DNA of 64,000 nucleotides from Sinonovacula constricta. Taxonomy: Eukaryota > Mollusca > Bivalvia > Cardiida > Solecurtidae. Below are positions 1 to 11,073 of the stretch, piece after piece. Location: the NCBI GenBank assembly GCA_007844125.1, contig CM017572.1:25191879-25255878 (forward strand), given 5' to 3'. The notes under the pieces were generated by a model. That model was not told where the DNA came from. It searched no databases and saw only the letters and a list, made by a program, of their open reading frames with translations. A program made the position numbers and the translations under genes. Position 1 is the first letter of the stretch. Each line of letters starts with the position of its first letter.

Positions 1-15
1 AGCTTCTTTTTCTAT

Positions 16-204
16 TTGTTAGACCATCTACTGGCAGTGACTGCCCAGAAGAAGAGCGTAGGCATGGACATGGCAAGGCAGGCAGCATTGACTAAGAGTG
101 AAGAAGCAGTGATTTCAGCTATGAGGAATGTGTACTTCGATGCACAGAACAACCTAGCTAACAATGCGCATTTCAATAGAAGGGCCTGCTCTGGATCAAT
201 TTGA
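16..204 (+). pseudogene. unrecognised coding-like fragment
   Basis: An open frame of about 60 codons runs into the window from its left edge and stops at TGA 202-204. It has an ordinary amino-acid composition with an Ala/Gln/Asn-rich stretch (residues include SEEAVISAMRNVYFDAQNN). There is no convincing start codon, since the frame is already open at a TTG near base 16, and no splice donor before the stop. I do not recognise a family. It could be the last exon or a decayed piece of a gene or mobile element that begins left of the window. Confidence 0.2.
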
Positions 205-592
205 TTTCAAACTTTCTTTTCAAAGGTGGGCTGCACACAAGACTCGAAGGATCCTGCAGTAAATGTGAAAGGGACTCTGTACCTCTGCATACAATGTACA
301 AAATGTAAATAATTAACCTTGGCTATTGCTTTCATTGTAAATGCATAAAATGGCTATGTTAAAAGTATGATATTGCCCAAAGGCGACATAGACATAATAA
401 ATGTATATAAAATGTACAAATGTTTATATAAATAAAACGTAAAAAGGAAGTTCACAATGGGTTGTTTTTTTTCAATCTCAATTTAATAACACTACAAAAA
501 GTTTATTAAAATAAAAAGAATTGCGTGTTAACAAACATACATACATACTACAAAAATAACATTAAATTGACGCATAAATTTGGCTCATAAAA
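205..592. other. AT-rich non-coding stretch
   Basis: AT-rich sequence with an AATAAA near 430. If the fragment to the left is a real terminal exon, this could hold its 3' UTR. I see no other feature. Confidence 0.3.
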
Positions 593-1216
593 ATGGCTCA
601 TGAAATAAAAAAGTGGCTCATAATTTTTTTAAATTTGGCTCAATGGTTGGCTCGGACCAAAAAAAACCCAGGGAGAGCCCTGAGCAAGTATGCTTCAGGC
701 ACTGCTGGCGAAAACCGACAACAGTGGCCTGATGGCAGAAGGAATTCTCTACAAGGATTGCTTAATGTGCAGGAGGAGGATGCCAAGTTAACTGCTGATC
801 AGAACAATCAGGACAAGATGTCAGTATGTGCTAATTTGGACAATATGTTGGAGGCTGTAACTGAGTCATCTACCCAGTTTATGTATGAAGATGCCAATCA
901 GAGAAGAGCAACACTGGCACTCTCAATCACTTGTCTTGAAGACAAGTTTATGTATGAAGATGCCAATCAGAGAAGAGCAACACTGGCACATAACACAACA
1001 GTTGCTGGAGGAGCAGGATGTAAGCTGTTTAACCCCAGAATCCTCCAAGCCAAAACATTTGCTGATGCAGCAATACAAGTAGAAAGTGTTAAAAACAGTA
1101 CAAACGCTATTTTACTAGTAAGTAAATACTGGCTGCACTCCAGGACATTATGGAGAAGGAGTTTAGATGCTTGGTGGAAGCCACTGATAGTTACACCAGG
1201 GCTGTCTGCAACATGA
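593..1216 (+). pseudogene. unrecognised ORF with in-frame 69-bp duplication
   Basis: A 207-codon open frame. The first 25 codons come from a low-complexity stretch that repeats 'ggctca' and are probably not protein. From about residue 27 the composition is that of a normal soluble protein. A 69-bp segment is duplicated in frame: the peptide FMYEDANQRRATLA occurs twice, starting near 878 and 947. No domain is recognised and no splice sites are convincing. It could be a remnant of a mobile-element protein or of a host gene. Confidence 0.25.
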
Positions 1217-1375
1217 ACAAAACAACAGGTGTGTCAGTTTTAGACTAGGTCCAGTGGGATAAGAGGAGGCCAGAAGCAAAAGATCGCCACAGCAAATAGC
1301 CAAGGGAAGAAAAAGGGAATGCCATAAGATTAATAACAAATATAAATCAATAAACTAGAACTCCGCGTGTCGGAT

Positions 1376-1965
1376 GTGTCGCCTGACGAAAATTTTGTTA
1401 TTTAACATAAAAAATTTAAATTAGTTTTTTGTTGATATTAGATATTAGCAATGTATTTGCACAAAATTCACATATAAAATAACCTTTTAATTGTCTCATT
1501 GCAAAAAACATGCACAACAAGTTATGCCCTTCGCAAGAAATGCACTAAAAATCAATCAAAGGGGAATAATTTAAAAGAATGACAAGAAATGCTCTAAAAT
1601 AATCACTCAAAGTGGAATAACTAAAAAACGGAAGAAGAGTTACCGTTCTTGTGCACAGCACTTTGAGTCATTGCCAGAAACATGCATACCAAGTTTGGAG
1701 TCATTTGGACCTACATACGGACAAGAAATGCTCTAAAAAAATCAATCAAAGGGGCATAATTCAAAAACGAAACAAGGTAGAGTTACGGTTCTCGTGTGCT
1801 GCACTTCGAGTCATTCCCAGAAACATGCATTCCAAGTATGGAGTCATTTGGACCTACGGTGACAAAGTTAGGCTCCGGACAAGGAAATCCGAACGCTGTG
1901 GACGCCACCGCCGCCAACAAAGTAATCCCTATATGTCGCCTTGTCAGGCGACACAAAAAACACAC
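1376..1965 (-). repeat. dispersed repeat with inverted ends and internal tandem units
   Basis: The ends carry an inverted motif: GTGTCGCCTGACG near 1376 and its near-complement TTGTCAGGCGACAC near 1942. Inside are two diverged units of about 130 bp (from about 1575 and 1720), each with 'gacaagaaatgctctaaaa', 'atcaaagggg' and 'gtcatttggacctac'. Minus-strand sequence of this type (GTCAGGCGAC, then a GGCGGCGGCGTC-like stretch) resembles common dispersed molluscan repeats. That comparison is from memory, not a search. Open frames here are by-products of the repeat. Confidence 0.4.
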
Positions 1966-1999
1966 TAAGATATTATTAACATGTCCTGACAGCTAAGAA

Positions 2000-2068
2000 G
2001 GGTTCAAGTATCCAGTATTTTCTGGAACTCATATAAACTAGGTATAAGCACTCACTGTGTGGGTTCAT
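2000..2068 (+). repeat. 62-bp tandem repeat, left part
   Basis: One unit (from GGGTTCA at 2000) and the start of the next (GGGTTCAT at 2061). The array was split by the hAT element and resumes at 3023. Confidence 0.6.
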
Positions 2069-3030
2069 TAGGGTCATCATTGATTCGGCCCCTATTGATA
2101 TATCGATACACATTTTAAAACATCGATATATCGATACGCATTTCAAAATATTGATATATCAAGTGGAAAAAATTACAAAGAAAAAGGTTCAAAAATTAGT
2201 TAAAAAATCTGTTTTCTGTCAACCGGTGGGGCGGGCATCAAAAGGAGTTCCCTAGACTTTCCAAAATGGCCACCAACTATCTTTAAGTACCTGCAACTAG
2301 TGTGCCTTCAGAACGTCTGTTTTCTATAGCAGGAAACATCATTTCCAAAAAACAATCATCACTCATGACAGAAAACGCAGACATGCCGGTGTTCTTATAC
2401 CACAACTACTGTCAGCTCAAGGCCTAGGCCTTATAAGTTGTAACTGGGTGAAGATTGTTTTGGTGTTGCAAATAATGGGAAAATGTTACTAAAAAGTATT
2501 ATACTATGCTTTGTATACACATGACAATGTGAATGTCTTTACATTGTTACACTATCATATAAGTTTATGACTTGATGTACCTGACTGGGGACTTTTCACT
2601 TTTAAAGTTTATGAAAAATATTTTATTACTGTCTGTTAGTTTGTTTATGTCAGTACATTTGTTAATCTGACTGTAATCACTTTAAAAAACAGTGTTTATT
2701 AGTAAAGTGAGGAACACTTTCTGTTTGTTTAATTAAATGGTTAAAACATAAGCATTTCTTTTTCAACGTTAGATAAGCTATAAACAAATTAACAACTATT
2801 TTTCAACATTTTATTTAAAAATAACTGTTAAATATCAAGCTTTAAGTACAAGAATGTTAGTGGAAAATATATTAAAGAGGAACACTATGCATAATCCATG
2901 CACTATATGCGTATATCCAGAATGTGCAAACTTGGCAGTAATTAAATAAGAATATTAAATAAGATTTCTTTCGATATATCGATATCATCGATACGCTTTT
3001 TGGCGTATCAATGACAGCACTAGGGTTCAT
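2061..3030 (+). mobile_element. non-autonomous hAT DNA transposon with target-site duplication
   Basis: The element body is 2069-3022. It is flanked by an exact 8-bp duplication GGGTTCAT (2061-2068 and 3023-3030), the duplication length expected of hAT insertions. The ends form imperfect terminal inverted repeats: TAGGGTCATCATTGATTCGG at the left, and the complement of GGCGTATCAATGACAGCACTA at the right. TATCGATA-rich subterminal repeats lie at 2096-2160 and 2968-2995. A transposase C-terminal remnant lies inside. The length (954 bp) and broken reading frame mark a deletion derivative that cannot move by itself. Confidence 0.8.
2287..2427 (+). pseudogene. hAT transposase C-terminal (dimerisation) remnant
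   Basis: A 46-codon open segment ending in TAG. It carries the signature of the hAT C-terminal dimerisation domain: VPATSVPSERLFSIAGNI, then ISKKQSSL. The PATSxPSER-FS motif is diagnostic of hAT/ZBED-type transposases. A TAA stands directly before the segment, where the family usually continues, so the protein is broken. The DDE catalytic core and BED zinc finger are absent. It lies between the TIRs of the 2069-3022 element. Confidence 0.75.
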
Positions 3031-3166
3031 GAAGTCAGCAATTTCTGAAACTCGTATAAGCTAAAAATAGGCCCCTCACTTAGTGGGTTCACTAAGCCAG
3101 CAATTTCTCAAACACATACAAGCTAAGAATATGCCCCTCACTGTGTGGGTTCATGTCCAAGACCAG
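3023..3166 (+). repeat. 62-bp tandem repeat, right part
   Basis: GGGTTCA anchors at 3023, 3085 and 3147 give a 62-bp period ('cagcaatttct', 'ataagctaa', 'gcccctcact'). Together with 2000-2068 there are about four units. The part 'cctcactgtgtgggttca' resembles the region around the B box of the window's common SINE. The array runs directly into the 24-bp minisatellite. Confidence 0.6.
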
Positions 3167-3897
3167 ATGGGAACATTCATGTGGGTGTTGATGGGAACAT
3201 TCATGTGGGTGTTGATGGGAACATTCATGTGGGTGTGGGTGTTGATGGGAACATTCATGTGGGTGTTGATGGGAACATTCATGTGGGTGTTAATGAGAAC
3301 ATTCATGTGGGTGTTGATGGGAACATTCATGTGGGTGTTAATGAGAACATTCATGTGGGTGTTAATGAGAACATTCATGTGGGTGTTAATGAGAACATTC
3401 ATGTGGGTGTTAATGAGAACATTCATGTGGGTGTTGATGGGAACATTCATGTGGGTGTTAATGAGAACATTCATGTGGGTGTTGATGGGAACATTCATGT
3501 GGGTGTTGATGGGAACATTCATGTGGGTGTGGGTGTTGATGGGAACATTCATGTGGGTGTTAATGAGAACATTCATGTGGGTGTTGATGGGAACATTCAT
3601 GTGGGTGTTAATGAGAACATTCATGTGGGTGTTGATGGGAACATTCATGTGGGTGTTGATGGGAACATTCATGTGGGTGTTGATGGGAACATTCATGTGG
3701 GTGTGGGTGTTGATGGGAACATTCATGTGGGTGTTGATGGGAACATTCATGTGGGTTGGGAACATTCATGTGGGTGTTGATGGGAACATTCATGTGGGTG
3801 TTGATGAGAACATTCATGTGGGTGTTGATGAGAACATTCATGTGGGTGTTGATGGGAACATTCATGTGGGTGTTGATGAGAACATTCATGTGGGTGA
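3167..3897 (+). repeat. 24-bp minisatellite inside a SINE copy
   Basis: About 30 units of 24 bp with the core GGGAACATTCATGTGGGTGT. Three main variants differ at the start (ttgatggg, ttaatgag, ttgatgag), and several units are lengthened to 30 bp by an extra GTGGGT. The period is a multiple of three and the units lack stops in several frames, which creates long but meaningless ORFs on both strands. The sequence leaving the array (3895-4005) is the rest of the common SINE, and the repeat unit matches that SINE's 'ggtgaaggacttaatgtgggaagg' segment. Confidence 0.85.
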
Positions 3898-4005
3898 GTG
3901 GGGCTTCCAGCTGACATATGGTGCTGTTGGTCCTATGCAGACATTTATCTGGGGGTGTTCCTTCACCGACAACAGCTAGACATTGCTACCAAAAATAGTA
4001 CTGGT
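3895..4005 (+). mobile_element. SINE family A, 3' part, plus strand
   Basis: 'cttccagctgac', 'cagacatttatctgggggt' and 'cagctagacattgctacc' match the internal and 3' segments of the SINE found repeatedly in the PBX introns. Its 5' part was expanded into the minisatellite. Confidence 0.6.
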
Positions 4006-5100
4006 GCAATTAGTTTAAACAATTTTACATTTCCCTTCACAGTTGCTGCCTTCAATATTGAACATGAAATAAAAACTTGTCACACTGTCACACAGTCATC
4101 GTACCAAGTTTACCAATCCTAGAGCATGGAAAGCCTAGGTAGGTTATAAAAGGCTTTTTAGCAATATCAGGGCTTCCATCACTGTGATAGCATGTGACAT
4201 GAAGAAATGTCCAATCACAGAAAACTAAATAACACAAGACTCTGTCACAGACAGTATATCCTCCGCCAATTGGTGTTTACGTCAGAATTTGCATATAAAG
4301 AAAATGTGAATTAATCAGTAATACATTTTCAATAAATAACTTTGTGTTTATCACCTTGATGAAGAAAAAAAATTATGTAAAATAGCAAAAAAATGATGAT
4401 ATGGGCTGAAGTACATGTGGGTTGGTCAGTTCTGTGGAAACAATATGATTCAATACCATTTAAAGAAAAAATCGCAGGCTATTGCATTTCAACACTGCAT
4501 AAATTAGTTGTATACTGTTCTTCAGTAGTTGCAGAGAAATGGTGTGGAAACAAAATACCATTCTTTTGCCATAACTCCATGTTAACTGGTTTTAAGGGAA
4601 CATGCTAATGACATGCACATCTATTTTTGGTATTGATGGTTTCCATAAAGTATCGTTGAAATCCAGTAAGCCGTTGCCAAGAAAAAGCATGAAAACGAAT
4701 ATTACTCTGTATATATACTGAATAACTATTCAAGGGCCATACTTCTATGTTCTCTACAAGTATAATCTAGGCGACATCGTCTCTTATCATAATGAAAGTA
4801 TTGTCTCCAGTGACTTGTGTTGCAGGTAGACCGGAATGGAAAATAATGAGTGGTTCATCATGACAAACCCAGTTTGGGCGGTCAGGCTTAAGAGGCGATT
4901 TGACTAGTCTTCAAAACAATCATCAAGCATAATCAAACTACATACAGAAAAAGATATTTTTCTTCAATTTTTATATTGTCTCATTAAAGTACATTTCAGA
5001 TTTTACCGCCGCAATAACCAAGTCCAACTTTGGGCGAGGCTACACCGACAGAAGGTAGAAGCAACCACACATCAACTCGTTATTTTATGTGAAACCGATC
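4006..5100. other. intergenic, one dispersed repeat
   Basis: No coding signal. The only feature I can support is a repeat at 4555-4705 ('gccataactcc', 'tttggtattgatggtt', 'gaaatccagtaag'), which recurs at 12685-12805. Confidence 0.4.
4555..4705 (+). repeat. dispersed repeat family F, copy 1
   Basis: Shares 'gccataactc', 'gaacatgc', 'ttttggtattgatggttcc' and 'ttgaaatccagtaag' with 12685-12805 in the same orientation. Origin unknown. Confidence 0.5.
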
Positions 5101-5102
5101 GT

Positions 5103-5774
5103 TTGAGCGCTTGCTTTCATTTGTTAGGGTCCTTTTCGCATTACCTACCGTATCATGTGCTTATGATGATTGCCCTGTTACTTGCAATGTGGTTTCTGGT
5201 CTTCTATTTTCAGAAGAATGTCACGGCTACAACAGTTGGCAAAAGGAGGGGTTTAGCCTACAGATATGTACAGTTTTTGAAGGCTGGGGAGGCAAAACCC
5301 TACAAGGGGGAGAGATACAGAGTGGTTGGCCACGTATACAAGCTGCACATCCCACTGGATCGGGGACCCTACAGTTGCACTGCCTGTCTGATTAGATCTA
5401 GCACTTTGACCGAGTTTGAATGCCATATGACAGGCTATACTTGGCACAGACAGTGAGAGGATGTGGATGGCTAATACCTCCACAAGAGTCAGTACCTATA
5501 CCAGATTACAGCGGTTGATATTGAACCGCTTTCCAAAAAAGAGTCAGTCCGCTTTTTCATGGACATGTCTCGCAGGGGCCCTAGTGGTAGCCCTACAGAT
5601 GTCGAGGGATTCTTCACCGCTATCAGAGCTGACCTTTCCGGTGAAAACATAAACTCTATTATGATGTCAACCAACTCAGAGATGACAGATCTCTAGATAG
5701 ATGCTGCAGTAGTTGGCATCATATCAGTTGTAACAGAAGGGCTTATTGACAGACTATCAGATAAATTGATCTAA
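5103..5774 (+). pseudogene. decayed ORF upstream of the tandem array
   Basis: One reading frame runs 224 codons from 5103 to the TAA at 5772-5774 without an indel, but is broken by three internal stops: TGA 5454-5456, TAA about 5472 and TAG about 5691. A pyrimidine-rich stretch ending in CAG at about 5213 looks like a splice acceptor, so coding sequence may start near 5214. Motifs include KAGEAKPYKGERYRVVGH and SVRFFMDMSRRG. The last 15 residues (VVTEGLIDRLSDKLI) are the same as the end of each downstream tandem copy, and an AATAAA follows at about 5838. This looks like an ancestral or first copy of the array gene. The family is unknown to me. Confidence 0.5.
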
Positions 5775-6208
5775 AATTTAATGATAGTGTTCATCAATAT
5801 GCTTGTAATGTGATTTTTCAACATCTATATGTGTATTAATAAACACTACTAAAGTGAAATATAAAATAACTCTATTTGATAACATTAAGGTGATTTGCGC
5901 ACTTAAGGTGATTCATGAATGTAATATTACTGATTTATGGTGATTCACTGTTATCTTTTGGTGTTTGCTTATCCAAGTGTTGTTTTTAGTTTTTTTATTA
6001 AAACTCTTTTACTTGGGTGTCATTTTACTAAATGGTGAGGCAGTTGGAACTTTGCCACTTTGGGAGTGGGAAAATGTTACGGGCCGTACACCACCTGGTG
6101 TGTTTACTTTAAACTCGCTATACACTTGGATAATTAATCACCATTTCAATCCATATTCTGCTATTACAGGTTTTAATCAATGCATTTTCTTACCAAGTAA
6201 TAGTTTTT

Positions 6209-7093
6209 GACAGCCAATATTCCATACACCTTTGTAATTGCTCTCAAAGTCCATCACTGCCAATACCCGCAGTTGTTCCGACATCGAAAGTCGAGCAAAG
6301 GTACCCCTAGTCTGCTGCTGGAACCTGGCTGACTCATTGCCCACTCACAACGCAGGCCCAGTCGGAAAATGAGGAGGCACTCGATCTTCGGTTAGTCAAG
6401 GTCCAGGATGAGCACTTAGCACTTGACATCCTGGACAATGGTAACACAGCATTATGCCAGGTTGAGGACAAAGTCTACCAACCCAGAAAACGGGTCTGGA
6501 GAGAGTCTACTTCCTCCTCCAGCAGCAGCAGCTCAAGCAGCATGTCTAGCACACTTTTGGACGCAAATCTCACAAAGAATTTAACGGCCACATTTGGGAA
6601 TTTGGTAAAGGAGGCTATGACTCTTGTGACAGAGTCAGTCGACAAGACAATGGTGATGATGGGTCAACTACAGAAGGCTATCCAACAGCAGGCAGCAGAA
6701 CTTCAGATGTTGAGGAAAGTTCTGGCTCACAGTCCCGAGGGCAGAGCAACATCATCCAAGACACGGCAAGAGAACCAGTCAGATCCCAGACGAAACAGCA
6801 GAGAGGGGAGAGACAGAACACATGATGGGCGACAGGACAGCAGCAGAGACAAAAGAGCAAGGAGCCTGGAAAGAAGGAAAAGGAGTTTAGAGAGGAGAAG
6901 GAGAAGGAGGAGTCTCGAGAGGAGAGAGAACAATTTCAGTGCAGACCAAAACCAACCAATAGTGGCAAGAGAAAGTGGAGAGTGATTGGATAATAAACGA
7001 TCTGAGAGGAAACTGGAGAAAAGAATTAAAATATTATTTGAAACTGTTGTAATAGAAGGGCTTATTGACAGACTATCGGATAAATTGATATAA
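6209..7093 (+). pseudogene. tandem ORF copy 1, Ser/Arg-rich coiled-coil-like protein
   Basis: The frame is open from a TTTTTGACAG acceptor-like site to TAA 7091-7093, except for TAG at 6308-6310 and TGA at 6983-6985. The product would have, in order, a short Pro/Ser-rich lead; an acidic stretch (EALDLRLVKV, then a counterpart of DILDNVNT); a serine run encoded by AGC/TCC repeats; a predicted amphipathic helix (TLVTESVDKTMVMMGQLQ, AELQMLRKVL); and an Arg/Ser/Glu-rich tail (RSLERRKRSLERR). The serine run is 3 codons shorter than in copies 2 and 3. The tail resembles RS-type nuclear proteins in composition only. The family is not recognised. Confidence 0.5.
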
Positions 7094-7530
7094 AATTTAA
7101 TGATAGTGTTCATCAATATGCTTGTAATGTGACTTTTCAACGTCTATACGTATATTAATAAACACTACTATTTTGAAATATAAAATAACTCTATTTGATA
7201 ACATTAAGGTAATTAGCGCACTTAAGCTTATTCTTGTAATATTACTGATTTATTGTGATTCACGGTTATCTTTTGGTGTCTGCTTATCCAAGTGTTGCTT
7301 TTTTTCGTTTTTTTTTTTATTAAAACTCTTTTACTTGGGTGTCATTTTACTAAATGGTGAGGCAGTTGGAACTTTGCCACTTTAGGAGTGGGTTAATGTT
7401 ATGTGCCGTACACCACACGGTGTGTTAACTTTAAACTCGCTATACACTTGGATAATTAATCACCATTTCAATCAATATTCTGCTATTACAGGTTTAAATC
7501 AATGCATTTTCTTACCAAGTAATAGTTTTT

Positions 7531-8424
7531 GACAGCCAATATTCCATACTCCTTTGTAATTGCCCTCAAAGTCCATCTCTGCCGATACCCTCAGTTGTTC
7601 TAACATCGAAAGCCGAGCAAAGATACCCCGAGTCCGCTGCTGAAACCTGGCTGACTCATTGCCCACACACAACACAGGTCAAGGTGGACAATAAGGAGGC
7701 ACTCGATCTTAGGTTAGTCAAGGTCCGGGATGAGAACTTAGCAGTTGACATCCTGGACAACGTTAACACAGTGTTATGCCAGGTTGAGAACAAAGGCTAC
7801 CAACCCAGAAAACGGGTCAGGAGGGAGTCTACTTCCTCCTCCAGCAGCAGCAGCTCAAGCAGCACCAGCAGCATGTCTAGGAAAGTTTCGGATGCGCTGC
7901 TCACCAAAAATTTAATGGCCACATTTGGGAATTTGGTAAAGGAGGCTATGACTCTTGTGACAAAGTCAGTCGACAAGACAATGGTGATTATGGGTCAACT
8001 ACAGAAGGCTATCCAACAGCAAGCAGCAGAACTTCAGATGTTGAGGAAAGTTCTGGCTCACAGTCCCGAGGGCAGAGCAACATCATCCAAGACACGGCAA
8101 GAGAACCAGTCTGATCCCAGACGAAACAGCAGAGAGGGGAGAGACAGAACACATGATGGGTGACGGGACAGCAGCAAAGACAAAAGAGCAAGGAGCCTGG
8201 AAAGAAGGAAAAGGAGTTTAGAGAGGAGGAGAAGGAGGAAGAGTCTCGAGAGGAGAGAGAACAATTTCAGTGCAGACCAAAACCAACCAATAGAGGCAAG
8301 AGAAAGTGGAGAGTGATTGGATAATAAAGGATCTGAGAGGAAACTGGAGAAAAGAATTTAAATATTATTTGAAACTGTTGTAACAGAAGGGCTTATTGAC
8401 AGACTATCGGATAAATTGATCTAA
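7531..8424 (+). pseudogene. tandem ORF copy 2
   Basis: Same layout as copy 1. The frame is 298 codons from the acceptor-like GACAGC to TAA 8422-8424 with no indel relative to copy 3. A premature TGA at 8161-8163 replaces an Arg CGA codon that is intact in copies 1 and 3. The TGA shared by all copies lies near 8312. The polyserine stretch is STSSSSSSSSSSTSSM. An AATAAA follows at about 8490. Confidence 0.5.
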
Positions 8425-8855
8425 AATTTAATGATAGTGTTCATCAATATGCTTGTAATGTGACTTTTCAATGTCTATACTTGTATTAATAAACACTACT
8501 ATTATGAAATATAAAATAACTCTATTTGATAACATTAAGGTAATTAGCGCACTTAAGGTTATTCTTGTAATATTACTGATTTATGGTGATTCACGGTTAT
8601 CTTTTGGTGTCTGCTTATCCAAGTGTTGTTTTTTTTCTTTTTTTTATTAAATCTCTTACCTGGGTGTCATTTTACTAAATGGTGAGGCAGTTGGAACTTT
8701 GCCACTTTGGGAGTAGGTTAATGTTATGGGCCGTACACCACCCGGTGTGTTTACTTTAAACTCGCTATACACTTGGATAATTAATCACCATTTCAATCAA
8801 TATTCTGCTATTACAGGTTTAAATCAATGCATTTTCTTACCAAGTAATAGTTTTT

Positions 8856-9749
8856 GACAGCGAATATTCCATACTCCTTTGTAATTGCCCTCAAAGTCCA
8901 TCTCTGCCGATACCCTCAGTTGTTCTAACATCGAAAGCCGAGCAAAGATACCCCGAGTCCGCTGCTGAAACCTGGCTGACTCATTGCCCACACACAACAC
9001 AGGTCAAGGTGGACAATAAGGAGGCACTCGATCTTAGGTTAGTCAAGGTCCGGGATGAGAACTTAGCAGTTGACATCCTGGACAACGTTAACACAGTGTT
9101 ATGCCAGGTTGAGAACAAAGGCTACCAACCCAGAAAACGGGTCAGGAGGGAGTCTACTTCCTCCTCCAGCAGCAGCAGCTCAAGCAGCACCAGCAGCATG
9201 TCTAGGAAAGTTTCGGATGCGCTGCTCACCAAAAATTTAACGGCCACATTTGGGAATTTGGTAAAGGAGGCTATGACTCTTGTGACAAAGTCAGTCGACA
9301 AGACAATGGTGATTATGGGTCAACTACAGAAGGCTATCCAACAGCAAGCAGCAGAACTTCAGATGTTGAGGAAAGTTCTGGCTCACAGTCCCGAGGGCAG
9401 AGCAACATCATCCAAGACACGGCAAGAGAACCAGTCTGATCCCTGACGAAACAGCAGAGAGGGGAGAGACAGAACACATGATGGGCGACGGGACAGCAGC
9501 AAAGACAAAAGAGCAAGGAGCCTGGAAAGAAGGAAAAGGAGTTTAGAGAGGAGGAGAAGGAGGAAGAGTCTCGAGAGGAGAGAGAACAATTTCAGTGCAG
9601 ACCAAAACCAACCAATAGAGGCAAGAGAAAGTGGAGAGTGATTGGATAATAAAGGATCTGAGAGGAAACTGGAGAAAAGAATTTAAATATTATTTGAAAC
9701 TGTTGTAACAGAAGGGCTTATTGACAGACTATCGGATAAATTGATCTAA
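8856..9749 (+). pseudogene. tandem ORF copy 3
   Basis: Almost identical to copy 2 and exactly the same length (894 nt). It differs in its nonsense mutation: TGA at 9444-9446, where copies 1 and 2 read AGA (Arg). The CGA that is mutated in copy 2 is intact here. The shared downstream TGA and TAA are present. An AATAAA follows at about 9815. Confidence 0.5.
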
Positions 9750-10186
9750 AATTTAATGATAGTGTTCATCAATATGCTTGTAATGTGACTTTTCAATGTC
9801 TATACTTGTATTAATAAACACTACTATTATGAAATATAAAATAACTCTATTTGATAACATTAAGGTAATTAGCGCACTTAAGGTTATTCTTGTAATATTA
9901 CTGATTTATTGTGATTCACAGTTATCTTTTGGTGTCTGCTTATCCAAGTGTTTTTTTTTTTCGTTTTTTTTTTTATTAAATCTCTTTTACTTGGGTGTCA
10001 TTTTACTAAATGGTGAGGCAGTTGGAACTTTGCCACTTTGGGAGTAGGTTAATGTTATGTGCCGTACACCACACGGTGTGTTAACTTTAAACTCGCTATA
10101 CACTTGGATAATTAATCACCATTTCAATCCATATTCTGCTATTACAGGTTTAAATCAATGCATTTTCTTACCAAGTAATAGTTTTT

Positions 10187-11073
10187 GACAGCGAATATTC
10201 CATACTCCTTTGTAATTGCCCTCAAAGTCCATCTCTGCCGATACCCTCAGTTGTTCCAACATCGAAAGCCGAGCAAAAGTATCCCGAGTCCGCTGCTGAA
10301 ACCTGGCTGACTCATTGCCCACACACAACACAGGTCAAGGTGGACAATAAGGAGGCACTCGATCTTAGGTTAGTCAAGGTCCGGGATGAGAACTTAGCAG
10401 TTGACATCCTGGACAACGTTAACACAGTGTTATGCCAGGTTGAGAACAAAGGCTACCAACCCAGAAAACGGGTCAGGAGGGAGTCTACTTCCTCCTCCAG
10501 CAGCAGCAGCTCAAGCAGCACCAGCAGCATGTCTAGGAAAGTTTCGGATGCGCTGCTCACCAAAAATTTAACGGCCACATTTGGGAATTTGGTAAAGGAG
10601 GCTATGACTCTTTAGACAGAATCAGTCGACGAGACAATGGTGATGATGGGTCAACTACAGAAGGCTATCCAACAGCAGGCAGCAGAGATTTGGATGCTGA
10701 GGAAAGTTCTGGCTCACAGTCCCGAGGGCAGAGCAACATCATCCCAGACACGGCAAGAGAACCAGTCTGATCCCAGATGAAGCAGCAGAGAGGGGAGAGA
10801 TACAACACAAGATGGGCGACGGGACAGCAACAGAGACAAAAGAGCAAGGAGCCTGGAAAGAAGGAAGAGGAGTTAAGAGAAAAGGAGGAGGAGTCTCAGA
10901 GGAGAGAGAACAATGCCAGTGCAGTCAAAAACCAACCAACAGAGGCAAGAGAAAGTGGAGAGTGATTGGATAATCAACAATCTGAGAGGAAACTGGAGAA
11001 AAGAATTTAAATATTATTTGGAACTGCTGTAACAGAAGGGCTTATTGACAGACTATCTGATAAATTGATCTAA
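10187..11073 (+). pseudogene. tandem ORF copy 4, most decayed
   Basis: The same protein frame as copies 1-3, but with at least three private stops: TAG 10613-10615, TGA near 10778 and TAA near 10873. It also has indels, being 7 nt shorter than copies 2 and 3 from the equivalent start to the final TAA, so the frame is lost. The C-terminal VTEGLIDRLSDKLI segment survives. Confidence 0.5.

Noticed and set aside
1783..1965. Minus-strand 60-codon ORF
   Set aside because: Lies within the dispersed repeat at 1376-1965, whose two internal units give related translations; no gene context.
3083..3979. Long ORFs (298, 211 and 204 codons) on both strands over the minisatellite
   Set aside because: They arise because the 24-bp unit is a multiple of three and lacks stops in several frames; no start context, splice sites or non-repeat protein sequence.
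5111..5395. Alternative plus-strand frame overlapping 5103-5774
   Set aside because: The 5103 frame continues past its stops in register to the conserved C-terminal tail found in all tandem copies; this frame does not.
6727..9589. Leu/Ser-rich minus-strand ORFs over the tandem copies
   Set aside because: Shadows of the Arg/Ser-rich plus-strand frame, repeated in each copy.
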